This document shows, one piece after another, positions 8,235-16,028 of a stretch of 59,819 bases of DNA. This DNA is from Nitrospira sp. (GTDB taxonomy: Bacteria; Nitrospirota; Nitrospiria; Nitrospirales; Nitrospiraceae). How positions within the stretch are numbered: position 1 is the first letter of the stretch; each line of letters begins with the position of its first letter. Below the pieces are notes generated by a model, which saw only the letters and a program-made list of their open reading frames with translations, was not told the origin of the DNA and did no database searches. The stretch is taken from the NCBI GenBank assembly GCA_016788885.1, contig JAEURX010000013.1, positions 1 through 59,819 on the forward strand, written 5' to 3'. The translations under genes were made by a program, and so were the position numbers.

Positions 8235-9164
8235 ATGGTGCGTACACGAGGTCTCGCGGTGTGGGTGTTGGGTGCGGCGCTACTGGGGATGAGCGGATCT
8301 CTCTATGCTCTTGATGTCGCCGATGTCGTCAGGGAATGGACGCCGGAGGGGAAAACGCTGGCGGCCGAACGGGTGAAATTGCCGGCGCACGATGAGATGA
8401 TTCGTATCCCGGCCGGTGAGTTTCTCATGGGCAGCGATCGCAAGGTCGACAAGAACTCCTATCTGGCCGAGTTCCCGCAGCGAAAAGTCTATCTCGATGC
8501 CTATGACATCGACAAGTACGAAGTCACCACCGTACAGTTTCTCAAGTATGTGCTCGCTCACAACCTCGCCCCTCTGATCGATTGGCAGTACGACGGCGGG
8601 AATTTTCAAGAGACCATGGTCAGCCATCCGGTGATGCACGTGTCCTGGTTCGATGCGGAGGCCTACTGCAAGTGGGCGGGGAAACGCCTACCGACCGAAG
8701 CCGAATGGGAGAAGGCTGCCCGGGGCGAAGACGGCCGTATCTATCCCTGGGGCAACCAGATGGCCGGACTGACGCGCGCCAATTTCGGTCGCACCGGTCT
8801 CTCGGGGCCCGTGCGAGATCGGCCGGAGCGGCTCTTGCTCTATCCGCCGATCATCTCGGTGGATAAGTATGACAATGCCGTCAGCCCGTATGGGCTGTTT
8901 CAGATGGCCGGGAACGTGGCCGAATGGGTCGCGGATTGGTATGACCCGAAATACTATCCCGGGGCGCCAGACAAGAACCCCAAAGGTCCTGAAACCGGCA
9001 GCCAGCGGAGTTTTCGCGGGGGCGGGTGGATCGATAGCACGCCCAGTGTCCGTGTCGCACAACGCAACGGGACGGATCCCAACACCAAGATGAACTGGAT
9101 GGGGTTCCGCTGTGCGCGGGATGCCAACGAGGGTGCGGCGGCGCCGCAGGCTGACGCGAAATAG
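8235..9164 (+). CDS. SUMF1-fold (formylglycine-generating-enzyme-like) exported protein
   Basis: 309 residues with a signal peptide (to about residue 26). The SUMF1/FGE-sulfatase domain is unmistakable: RIPAGEFLMGSDRK, YDIDKYEVT, HPVMHVSWFDAEAYCKWAGK, RLPTEAEWEKAARG, MAGNVAEWVADWYDP, SFRGGGW and a terminal GFRCARD. The paired active-site cysteines of true formylglycine-generating enzyme (a CxxxxC after RGGSW) are absent, so sulfatase maturation is unlikely; a structural, ligand-binding or other oxidoreductase role is more plausible. AAGGAG is well placed before the ATG. A paralogue lies at 10287-11126 on the other strand. Confidence 0.88.
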   Translation: MVRTRGLAVWVLGAALLGMSGSLYALDVADVVREWTPEGKTLAAERVKLPAHDEMIRIPAGEFLMGSDRKVDKNSYLAEFPQRKVYLDAYDIDKYEVTTVQFLKYVLAHNLAPLIDWQYDGGNFQETMVSHPVMHVSWFDAEAYCKWAGKRLPTEAEWEKAARGEDGRIYPWGNQMAGLTRANFGRTGLSGPVRDRPERLLLYPPIISVDKYDNAVSPYGLFQMAGNVAEWVADWYDPKYYPGAPDKNPKGPETGSQRSFRGGGWIDSTPSVRVAQRNGTDPNTKMNWMGFRCARDANEGAAAPQADAK

Positions 9165-9316
9165 CGGGCGGTGCTCTCCCTGGCAATTCCAGCACAGCGA
9201 CGCAGCAATGACTTCGTCTCAGGCCCGAGGAGCCTGATGCTGGTGCTGGTCGCTTGTCAGCGGAGGGCAGATATCATTCAACATTGACCATGGGCGAGCG
9301 GTCACGCGTGCTCCCG

Positions 9317-10162
9317 TCATGCGAACGCTTTCCTCGCCCTCAGCTCGTGGACTTGCTCGCTCGTTTCCTTTACCAGAATTCCCATTTTCCCGTGTGAGGG
9401 TTCGAAATCCACCGGCAAGCCGTGGCTGCGAATGCGTTCGCTGGCGGTGGGACCGATCGAGGCGACGACGACGTGCCGGCAGATCGTTTTGAACTGAGGT
9501 GTGTTGCCTTCCTGCTCAACCACCTGCATCACATGGTCGATCTGAGCGGCATTGGTCACTAGTATGACCTGAACGTGGCCGTCCAATATCTGGCTCACGA
9601 CCTGTTTCAGGGGGGTGAGATCTTCGGGGAGTGCCCAGCGGTAGACCGGTACAGGTGTCACAAGGGCTCCGCGCTGCGTCAACGCCGTCAGCAGATCAGG
9701 GTTGGAGAGACCGTATTCCTGTACCGCGACGCGCAATCCCTTCACCGGCCGATGGGCGTCCAATGTGGAGATCACATCCGCCCACGTATTGGGCTCAGGG
9801 ACGGTGAAGGTAGGTGGGAATCCCAGCGCCTTGAGCGCGGCGACCGATTTGGGGCCACGTGCAATCAGGACGGTGTTCTTCAATGCTGCGGCGAGGTCGC
9901 TGTTGGAGTGGCGACGCTCGAGCACCTCAAACAGGGCGGTCGTGCCGGCGCCGGTCATCAGCACCAGCACGTCGAACCCTTCCCTCATCAGTTGTTCGCC
10001 GAACCGCAACGCCGCCGAGTTGTCTTCGAACGGGATTTCCCGCAACGACGGCGCCACGAGTGGCCGGCCACCATGGCGTTCGATCAGGCGGGTCATCTCC
10101 GCTGCCATTCGTGATTCGAATGCGGCCACGGTGAGACCAGCGTATCCGCGGGATTCCGTCAT
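9317..10162 (-). CDS. hemD: Uroporphyrinogen-III synthase
   Basis: 281 residues. HemD fold with two Rossmann-like lobes: N-terminal GLTVAAFESRMAAEMTRLIE and GFDVLVLMTGAGTTALFE, later LKNTVLIARGPKSVAALKALG, VPEPNTW, and near the C-terminus HVVVASIGPTASERIRSHGL, the conserved C-terminal block of the family. It closes hydroxymethylbilane into uroporphyrinogen III for haem and sirohaem synthesis. No other hem genes are adjacent, so it is isolated here. The sequence is diverged from the enterobacterial enzyme; catalytic residues of this family are few and poorly conserved. Confidence 0.8.
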   Translation of the reverse strand: MTESRGYAGLTVAAFESRMAAEMTRLIERHGGRPLVAPSLREIPFEDNSAALRFGEQLMREGFDVLVLMTGAGTTALFEVLERRHSNSDLAAALKNTVLIARGPKSVAALKALGFPPTFTVPEPNTWADVISTLDAHRPVKGLRVAVQEYGLSNPDLLTALTQRGALVTPVPVYRWALPEDLTPLKQVVSQILDGHVQVILVTNAAQIDHVMQVVEQEGNTPQFKTICRHVVVASIGPTASERIRSHGLPVDFEPSHGKMGILVKETSEQVHELRARKAFA

Positions 10163-10286
10163 TGTGGTGTTCGGCTACAGGGTGAACCGCTACTCATGAA
10201 ACGTGCCGGTGCTTTGCCGTGTGTGCTGCACAATTGCCCTCACTTCAGCGACCGGATATCGCCAAGGTTTCCCAGCGCTTCCGTTC

Positions 10287-11126
10287 CTAGTGGGCATCCG
10301 CCGCGCAGCGGAATCCCGTCGATTCATTTCTCATGGTCGGATCGCTGTCCACGCGGGTGAAGATGCGAACCGTCGGGGTCTCATTTTGCCAGCCGGCCCC
10401 GCGGATGACCTTCTTCGTGCCGCTCTCGGGTCCGGGAGGATTCTTTGCAGGGCTCTTTTCATAGTACTTCGCGTCGTACCAGTCGTTCACCCATTCCCAC
10501 ACATTGCCCGCCATGTCGTAGACGCCGTACGGGCTTTTTCCCTTCTCGTACGTGCCCACCGGCATCAGGGTTTTTTCCCCGATCCACTTTTGATTGAAGT
10601 TCAAATGGCCGTTGGTGGGTTCGACATTGCCCCAGGGAAAGCGCCAATCATTGTTGCCCTTGGCGGCTTTTTCCCATTCCGCTTCACGCGGCAACCGACG
10701 GCCTGCCCATGTGCAGTAGGCGTCGGCATCGGCCCAGTCCACATTGATCACCGGGCGATCGGCGAGCGAGGCGGGAATGCCGATCCCTTCCCAGAGATTC
10801 CGAGTGGGATTTTTGGGATTTTGCGGCACGCGGTGATTGGTCGCCTTCACAAATTCCAGATATCGTCCGTTGGTGACCTCGTACTTGTCGATGTAGAAGG
10901 GATCGATCTCGATCACGTGGCGGGGATATTCGTCGCGTCCGCCATCACGGTCGCCGGCTGGAACGCCCATGGGGTATGAGCCGGCCGGGATGAGCACCAG
11001 CGGCGCCCCGTCTTTCCCTGTGATTTCCTTGGGCAGAGCGGCCGGCTCTGCGGCCAGTGCATGAGATCCCGTGCCGTTGAATCCGATGAGCGCCACCACG
11101 ACTGCGAGGACGGATCGTACCAACAT
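10287..11126 (-). CDS. SUMF1-fold exported protein (second copy)
   Basis: 279 residues from an ATG preceded 9 bases upstream by AAAGGAG. A signal peptide ends near ALAAEP (residue 27). The SUMF1 domain shows VLIPAGSYPMGVPAGDRDGG, FYIDKYEVTNGRYLEFV, RLPREAEWEKAAKG, MAGNVWEWVNDWYD, VIRGAGWQ and a final GFRCAADAH. As in the copy at 8235, the CxxxxC pair of formylglycine-generating enzyme is missing. The two copies flank hemD in opposite orientation. The frame stays open a further 73 codons upstream, but that part has no signal peptide and lies in the promoter region. Confidence 0.86.
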   Translation of the reverse strand: MLVRSVLAVVVALIGFNGTGSHALAAEPAALPKEITGKDGAPLVLIPAGSYPMGVPAGDRDGGRDEYPRHVIEIDPFYIDKYEVTNGRYLEFVKATNHRVPQNPKNPTRNLWEGIGIPASLADRPVINVDWADADAYCTWAGRRLPREAEWEKAAKGNNDWRFPWGNVEPTNGHLNFNQKWIGEKTLMPVGTYEKGKSPYGVYDMAGNVWEWVNDWYDAKYYEKSPAKNPPGPESGTKKVIRGAGWQNETPTVRIFTRVDSDPTMRNESTGFRCAADAH

Positions 11127-11164
11127 AGTTCCAAGCTCCTTTAGTTCGTAACCACTGATCCCCG

Positions 11165-11191
11165 ATCGTACCACAGCCGCAGAGTTTTCAA
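11165..11191 (-). promoter_or_regulatory. Possible promoter of the second SUMF1 gene
   Basis: On the minus strand TTGAAA, a short 15-base spacer and an extended -10 (TGG followed by TACGAT) lie about 39 bases before the ATG. The spacer is shorter than usual, so the extended -10 would have to carry it. Confidence 0.35.
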
Positions 11192-11251
11192 ACATGACTT
11201 GCCGGTCCAAAATGATCGTTCTGAGGGACGTCCGGCCCCGGCGGTTGAGGA

Positions 11252-11281
11252 TTGACGCGATGGTGGCCCCGCACCTACTAT
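11252..11281 (+). promoter_or_regulatory. Sigma70-like promoter of the VOC gene
   Basis: TTGACG, 18-base spacer, TACTAT. Transcription would start near 11289, giving a very short leader that still contains AGGAGA before the GTG at 11302. Confidence 0.6.
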
Positions 11282-11301
11282 ACGCGCCAGGAGATTGTCG
11301 C

Positions 11302-11727
11302 GTGACGTTCCATCGAGGTTTACGACATCTGGCCCTCCGTGTCACGAATCTGGCCCGGTCGCGCGTGTTTTACGAGCGACTGCTGGGGATGAAGGTGGTG
11401 TGGGAGCCGGATCCAGACAACGTCTATTTCAGTTCGGGAGCGGACAATCTAGCCTTGCATCAGATCGGCCAGGCCGAACTGGCTCAGTATCAGCCGCCAC
11501 GGGGCCAGTTGCTCGACCACTTCGGCGTGATCCTGGAAAGTCCTGCCCAGGTGGACGAGATGTTTACGGAGGTGCAGCACGAGGGCGCCCGGTATGGCGC
11601 CACGATTGCCAAACCGCCGAAACAGCATCGTGACGGCAGTTACTCCTTTTATTTCACCGATCCGGACGGCAACGTGATTCAGGCGTTGTACGAGCCGACC
11701 ATCAGCCGATTGGAACTGAAGCTGTAA
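11302..11727 (+). CDS. VOC-superfamily (glyoxalase/dioxygenase-like) protein
   Basis: 141 residues starting at GTG, with CAGGAGA seven bases upstream; the frame opens earlier but that part overlaps the promoter. The two beta-alpha-beta-beta-beta modules of the vicinal-oxygen-chelate fold are visible: RGLRHLALRVTNLARSRVFYER with LLGMKVVWEPD, then LDHFGVILES and YSFYFTDPDGNVIQALYE. His9 region, Glu-type ligands and the terminal ALYEP fit a metal-dependent VOC enzyme, but substrate (glyoxalase, dioxygenase or resistance type) cannot be told. It is followed 23 bases later by the MBL-fold gene. Confidence 0.85.
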   Translation: MTFHRGLRHLALRVTNLARSRVFYERLLGMKVVWEPDPDNVYFSSGADNLALHQIGQAELAQYQPPRGQLLDHFGVILESPAQVDEMFTEVQHEGARYGATIAKPPKQHRDGSYSFYFTDPDGNVIQALYEPTISRLELKL

Positions 11728-11750
11728 CCCACGGCTCACGCCTGTCACTC

Positions 11751-13373
11751 ATGGGACTCTGGGACGCATTACCGCGCGATCAGTATGTGGGGTTGGCCCC
11801 CTGGGTCTGGGTCCAGCTTGAAAGCAACCAGTCGCCGGGGCCGTTTCCGTTCGTCGGCGGCGTGGCACCGGAGGTTGTGGGGAGCCTGCACGAGGCCCAT
11901 AGCCTCTTTCTGGCCTGTATCGAAACGGCCATCAGCGATATATTTTCCCGGCGCGCCGTCCTTGATGATCCGCAGACCCGGGTGCGGCTCGAGGATGCGT
12001 ATGCTGAACTGGTGAATTCCCGCCAGCAATTGAGTCAGCACATTACGGCGCGGCGTCAACCTGACGGCCAATTCCACTGGTCGCACCCGTTCGATCCTAC
12101 GAAATCCGCCACCGTCGTCAACACCGGGCTGCGCATCTTCAATGCCGTGAAACGGCAGGCGATCCCCGTGCCGTTCGAGCGCCCCATGGGGCCGCTGGTC
12201 GGCAAACTGCTGGGGATGTTGGATGGCACGCAGCAGGCCGGGGCGATTCGGACCATTGTGACGACGGTCGGGAGGGACGGCGAGCGCCTGCTGACCAAAT
12301 TGATGGAGTTATTCGTCCAGTATGAGTGTCTCACGCCCACGACCCAGGCTTCGGTTCGCGATCAGTGGTTGCGGCAGATCAACGACCGGGACACGGTGCA
12401 CCTCGGCCATGCCGCGCTCATGTATCGGCAGCGTGATCAATTTCTTCTGTTCGACCCCTGGCTGTTGCCGTGGTTCGCGGAATCGAATGTGCCGAGCCTC
12501 TGGGTGTCGTTGTTGCCGAAACCGGCGGCGATTTTCCTGACGCACGACCATGACGACCATGTGGACCCTCGAACGTTATTGCACGTGCCGAAGGATGTCC
12601 CGATCGTCATTCCCAGCCGACGAAATCGCAAGAAATTTTTCTACGATTATCTGCCGTTGCTTCGTGAACTGGGGTTCAGTCATATCATCGAACTCGCCCA
12701 CGGCGAGAGTTGGAGCTTTGACGGCGGCGCCGTGGTTTCGGTTCCGTTCTACGGCGAGGATCCCTGCGACCTGGAGATGCCAAGAAACTGCTATCTTGTG
12801 ACCGATCGCGGGCAGAACGTGCTCGTGCATGCCGATAGCGGTCCGACGAACAATGGCCGATCGGCCATTCAGGAGGGGGTTATTCAGCGGTTAGTCCAGA
12901 AGTATGGTCCGCTCTCCCTCCTCCTGGCCTCCCAACAGCAGCTGCAGGAGATTCGCAGTTATGCTGCCCACGCGCCGCTGTCGCATCCGGGCCAGTGGCT
13001 TGAGGTCGGGGAGAACGGGTACCTGACCAACCGCTATCTGGACGAGTTGTGCGCCACTGCGCAGGCGCGCCTGTTTGTGTCTTATGCTACGGGTGGCGCC
13101 GATTGGTATCCGGATCACTTGTCATTTATGTTCAGCCAGCGCAATCCGGCCCGTACGGCCCTGCTCACCGCACATTGGGAGCCGCCGGAAAAGCTGAAAG
13201 ATCTTCTGGCGCAACACGATTGCCGGTATCATCGCGCTCATGCGCTGGACGTGTTTCGAAACGTCGGCGATGAATCGATGGAAGTCCGCTCGGCGGCTGA
13301 GTCCCTGTCGCCGCTGCCGCTCTACCGAGTCGATCATGGGGACCCGTCGTTCATGAAGCGGGGTGGCCGATAG
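11751..13373 (+). CDS. Metallo-beta-lactamase-fold hydrolase with long N-terminal domain
   Basis: 540 residues. The metal-binding motif THDHDDHVDP is at about residue 264-273, after LLFDPWLLPWF and before LVTDRGQNVLVHADSG, as in UlaG/YycJ-like lactonase or nuclease-type MBL proteins; a later HLSFMF with Asp upstream may complete the site. The first 250 residues are an additional, mostly helical domain (many Arg/Gln/Leu) that I do not recognise. No signal peptide. No clear ribosome-binding site before the ATG, but the VOC gene is 23 bases upstream, so co-translation is likely. Substrate unknown. Confidence 0.78.
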   Translation: MGLWDALPRDQYVGLAPWVWVQLESNQSPGPFPFVGGVAPEVVGSLHEAHSLFLACIETAISDIFSRRAVLDDPQTRVRLEDAYAELVNSRQQLSQHITARRQPDGQFHWSHPFDPTKSATVVNTGLRIFNAVKRQAIPVPFERPMGPLVGKLLGMLDGTQQAGAIRTIVTTVGRDGERLLTKLMELFVQYECLTPTTQASVRDQWLRQINDRDTVHLGHAALMYRQRDQFLLFDPWLLPWFAESNVPSLWVSLLPKPAAIFLTHDHDDHVDPRTLLHVPKDVPIVIPSRRNRKKFFYDYLPLLRELGFSHIIELAHGESWSFDGGAVVSVPFYGEDPCDLEMPRNCYLVTDRGQNVLVHADSGPTNNGRSAIQEGVIQRLVQKYGPLSLLLASQQQLQEIRSYAAHAPLSHPGQWLEVGENGYLTNRYLDELCATAQARLFVSYATGGADWYPDHLSFMFSQRNPARTALLTAHWEPPEKLKDLLAQHDCRYHRAHALDVFRNVGDESMEVRSAAESLSPLPLYRVDHGDPSFMKRGGR

Positions 13374-13494
13374 GCCAGGGGGATCCCCTCGGTGCGCGCC
13401 CGTGTGATGTGTGCACCGGCGCTGCGGCCGAGGTCGTTCCTGTGGCCGTGGCGGTCGGACTCGTCGAATGACCTGCCAGAAGGAGAGAACCGGT

Positions 13495-14517
13495 ATGGGG
13501 TCTGCAAATGGGGTCGTACTGGTCACTGGTGCTGCCGGGTTCATCGGGTCTCATGTGGCCAGGCGACTGCTGGATCGCGGGGATGCCGTCCTGGGGCTGG
13601 ACAATCTCAACGACTACTACGATGTTCGGCTGAAGGAAGCGCGTCTGGCACGGCTGCAGACGCACCCTCAGTTTCAGTTCGTGAAGCTGGATGTGTCGGA
13701 TCGGCCCGGCATGGCCGCCCTCTTTGCGCAGCAGCGCATCAGGCGGGTGGTGCACTTAGCAGCGCAGGCCGGTGTCCGCTATTCGCTCGTGAATCCCCAC
13801 GCGTATACGGCTAGCAACGTCGACGGATTTCTGAACATTCTCGAAGGGTGCCGGCATCATCAGGTCGAGCATCTGGTCTATGCATCCACAAGCTCGGTGT
13901 ATGGCGGCCATACGAAGATGCCGTTTTCCGTGCATGACAATGTCGACCATCCGGTTTCGCTGTATGCGGCGACGAAGAAGGCTAATGAATTGATGGCGCA
14001 CTGTTATGCGCATCTATATCGCTACCCGATTACCGGTTTGCGGTTCTTCACCGTCTATGGGCCCTGGGGTCGCCCCGACATGGCGCTGTTTTTGTTTACA
14101 AAGGCGATTCTTGAAGGCAAACCCATCGATGTGTTCAATCACGGGAAGATGCAGCGCGACTTCACCTATGTCGACGATATCGCCGAAGGCGTGTTGCGCA
14201 CGCTCGATCGCCCCGCACAGGCCGATTCTCAGTGGGTGAGCGACAATCCCGACCCCGGGAGCAGTTCCGCCCCCTACCGGCTCTACAACATCGGCAATAA
14301 CCAACCGGTAGACCTCCTACGATTCATTGAGGTACTAGAGAGCACACTCGGCAAGAAAGCTATGAAGAACTTTCTGCCCCTCCAGGCCGGCGATGTGCCG
14401 GCAACCTATGCCGATGTGGCGGATCTCATGCGGGATACCGGCTTTAAGCCGGCCACCCCGATCGAAACGGGCATCGCGCGGTTCGTCGAGTGGTACCGCG
14501 AGTACTACAAGGTCTGA
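13495..14517 (+). CDS. NAD-dependent epimerase, UDP-glucuronate 4-epimerase type
   Basis: 340 residues from an ATG preceded by AAGGAGAGA. Extended SDR family: NAD-binding [16 protein letters not shown] near the N-terminus, [17 protein letters not shown] (a signature of UDP-glucuronate/UDP-galacturonate epimerases), STSSVYG, and catalytic Tyr157-xxx-Lys161 in YAATKKANE. It would convert UDP-glucuronate to UDP-galacturonate for surface polysaccharide. The UDP-glucose dehydrogenase at 37836-39155 could supply its substrate, although 23 kb away. The open frame upstream of this start has no epimerase-like sequence. Confidence 0.88.
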   Translation: MGSANGVVLVTGAAGFIGSHVARRLLDRGDAVLGLDNLNDYYDVRLKEARLARLQTHPQFQFVKLDVSDRPGMAALFAQQRIRRVVHLAAQAGVRYSLVNPHAYTASNVDGFLNILEGCRHHQVEHLVYASTSSVYGGHTKMPFSVHDNVDHPVSLYAATKKANELMAHCYAHLYRYPITGLRFFTVYGPWGRPDMALFLFTKAILEGKPIDVFNHGKMQRDFTYVDDIAEGVLRTLDRPAQADSQWVSDNPDPGSSSAPYRLYNIGNNQPVDLLRFIEVLESTLGKKAMKNFLPLQAGDVPATYADVADLMRDTGFKPATPIETGIARFVEWYREYYKV

Positions 14518-14678
14518 GCACAGCTGGGTGCTGCGAGCCACGTCCGTCGAGCACCATCCTCCCGAGACACGGGCCGTCAGATGGCTCTCCTCGCACACGG
14601 TCCCTCTCGTGCAGGCTGCCTGTAATCGTTGGTGGACTTCCATCGGACCGCATACTGTCACTCTTCTGTTCCTGCGAC

Positions 14679-14707
14679 TTGTTGCGGCGTGATGGATGGA
14701 GTAGAGT
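14679..14707 (+). promoter_or_regulatory. Sigma70-like promoter, probably leaderless
   Basis: TTGTTG, 17-base spacer, TAGAGT, then seven bases to ATG 14715. No ribosome-binding site lies in the seven bases. Confidence 0.5.
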
Positions 14708-14714
14708 GACAATC

Positions 14715-15125
14715 ATGAAGCCAAGGAGATGTAGAACTGCGGTGATGCTCTGGGCGCTGTCGGTGGGGGGATTGGTGTATGCCGGAAGTATGGAGACCGC
14801 ACGAGCCGAGGCTTCCGTATCCGATGCACCGGCGTGGACCGAGTTGCGGGCTCAGACTTCAGGCGCGGGCGCCCAGGTTTCTTCCCCGAGTGATCAGCAG
14901 TCGGACCTGTTTCGCCAGGCGCCCACGCTGACCGGTCGGCTACGTGTCAGCGAACAGACGCTGATTCCGTATGTTGGCGCCGGCTTCGGCGGGGGCTATG
15001 TGACGGAACGTGATCGAGCCCTGGGTCCACAACCGACCCTTCCACAACAACACCTCTTCGGCGAGTCCATGGGTAAAAGCATGATGCCGAACGAGTTTCA
15101 GATGGGCATTCGCATTCCCTTCTAA
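14715..15125 (+). CDS. Small exported protein of unknown function
   Basis: 136 residues with a signal peptide (cut near ARAEA, about residue 35). The mature part is short, with a Ser/Gln-rich stretch, a strand-like segment LIPYVGAGFGGGYVTERD, and an end FQMGIRIPF that looks like a terminal membrane strand ending in Phe. It could be a fragment of an outer-membrane barrel or a small membrane-associated protein. I do not recognise it. The start follows a -10-like TAGAGT by seven bases. It converges on the HAD gene, 44 bases between stops. Confidence 0.6.
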   Translation: MKPRRCRTAVMLWALSVGGLVYAGSMETARAEASVSDAPAWTELRAQTSGAGAQVSSPSDQQSDLFRQAPTLTGRLRVSEQTLIPYVGAGFGGGYVTERDRALGPQPTLPQQHLFGESMGKSMMPNEFQMGIRIPF

Positions 15126-15169
15126 TCTCACTCGATCCCTCACTTCATCAGCCAGGTGTATGGTGCGCT

Positions 15170-15865
15170 TCAAGCGCCGGCGTGAAAGAGTCGCCGGGCC
15201 ACGTCGTTCGGCTGGATCTCTTCCAGTGACGGGAGGACCAGATGCGCCTCGGTGAGTTGGGCGGCCGGGTAGGTGGTCGCGACCGCGAGGACACGCATGC
15301 CGGCCTTCAGCGCCGCCTGGATTCCTGCGCGGGAATCTTCGATGACGAGACATTCGCCGGATCGAAGGAGGGGTGGTCTGGGGCTGCGGGCGTTGAGCTG
15401 TCGAAGCGCGAATTCATACATCGCGGGATCGGGCTTGCCGACGGTGCATTCGTCCGCGGACACGATGAGTTCGAATCGTCCCTCGATGGCCGTTCCCGCG
15501 AGGGCGGAGAGAATGTGTTCCCGTCGGCCTCCCGATGCGATGGCCAGCCGGTAGTGCCCGAACGCTCGTTCGACAAACCCGGACACCCAGGGAAAAAGGG
15601 GCGGCGTTCGTGTCGCCGTATGCTCACGGAACAGCGCCGCTTTCCGTTCGGCGATCCGGGCATGAATCACGGGGTCGCATCGGCCATCCCGTTTCAGCAG
15701 CAGCGCGGCGGCACAGGTCCGCTCATCCATCCCGAGATAGGTGTCATAGTACTCGTCCTTGCTGATCGTCAGTCCGGATTCAGCAAGCGCTTGCTGAAAA
15801 CATTCCAGGTGCGGTGTTTCGTCGTCGGCGATGACGCCGTTGAAGTCAAAAATGATTGCGCGCAG
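15170..15865 (-). CDS. HAD-family phosphatase with CTG start
   Basis: 231 residues if translation starts at CTG 15865, which has a good AAGGAG six bases upstream. No ATG, GTG or TTG lies between that site and the first HAD motif; the first ATG (15730) would remove motif I. Motifs: I at IIFDFNGVIADDE, II in RLAIASGGRR, III at GKPDP, IV at CLVIEDSRAGIQAA. A helical cap lies between I and II, so it is a beta-phosphoglucomutase/phosphoglycolate-phosphatase-like HAD. Motif I has Asn in place of the second Asp (the usual general acid/base), which should weaken or alter catalysis. Substrate unknown. Confidence 0.8.
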   Translation of the reverse strand: MRAIIFDFNGVIADDETPHLECFQQALAESGLTISKDEYYDTYLGMDERTCAAALLLKRDGRCDPVIHARIAERKAALFREHTATRTPPLFPWVSGFVERAFGHYRLAIASGGRREHILSALAGTAIEGRFELIVSADECTVGKPDPAMYEFALRQLNARSPRPPLLRSGECLVIEDSRAGIQAALKAGMRVLAVATTYPAAQLTEAHLVLPSLEEIQPNDVARRLFHAGA

Positions 15866-16028
15866 AGTCGACTCCTTTGTGCAGCCTTGACGGACCAGCG
15901 CCGTACTCTAGCTGAGTGCGGGTCGTAGGACAAATGGAACGCCTTGTTCCGCCGAGGTCCCTACGGTATGCTGCGGCACGAATTCGCTTCATGGCCGATC
16001 GAAACGGCAAACCGATCCTATTTCCCCT

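Noticed and set aside
15170-15730. HAD gene starting at ATG 15730
   Set aside because: It would lack motif I (DFNGV), which is encoded just upstream in the same frame after a good AAGGAG.
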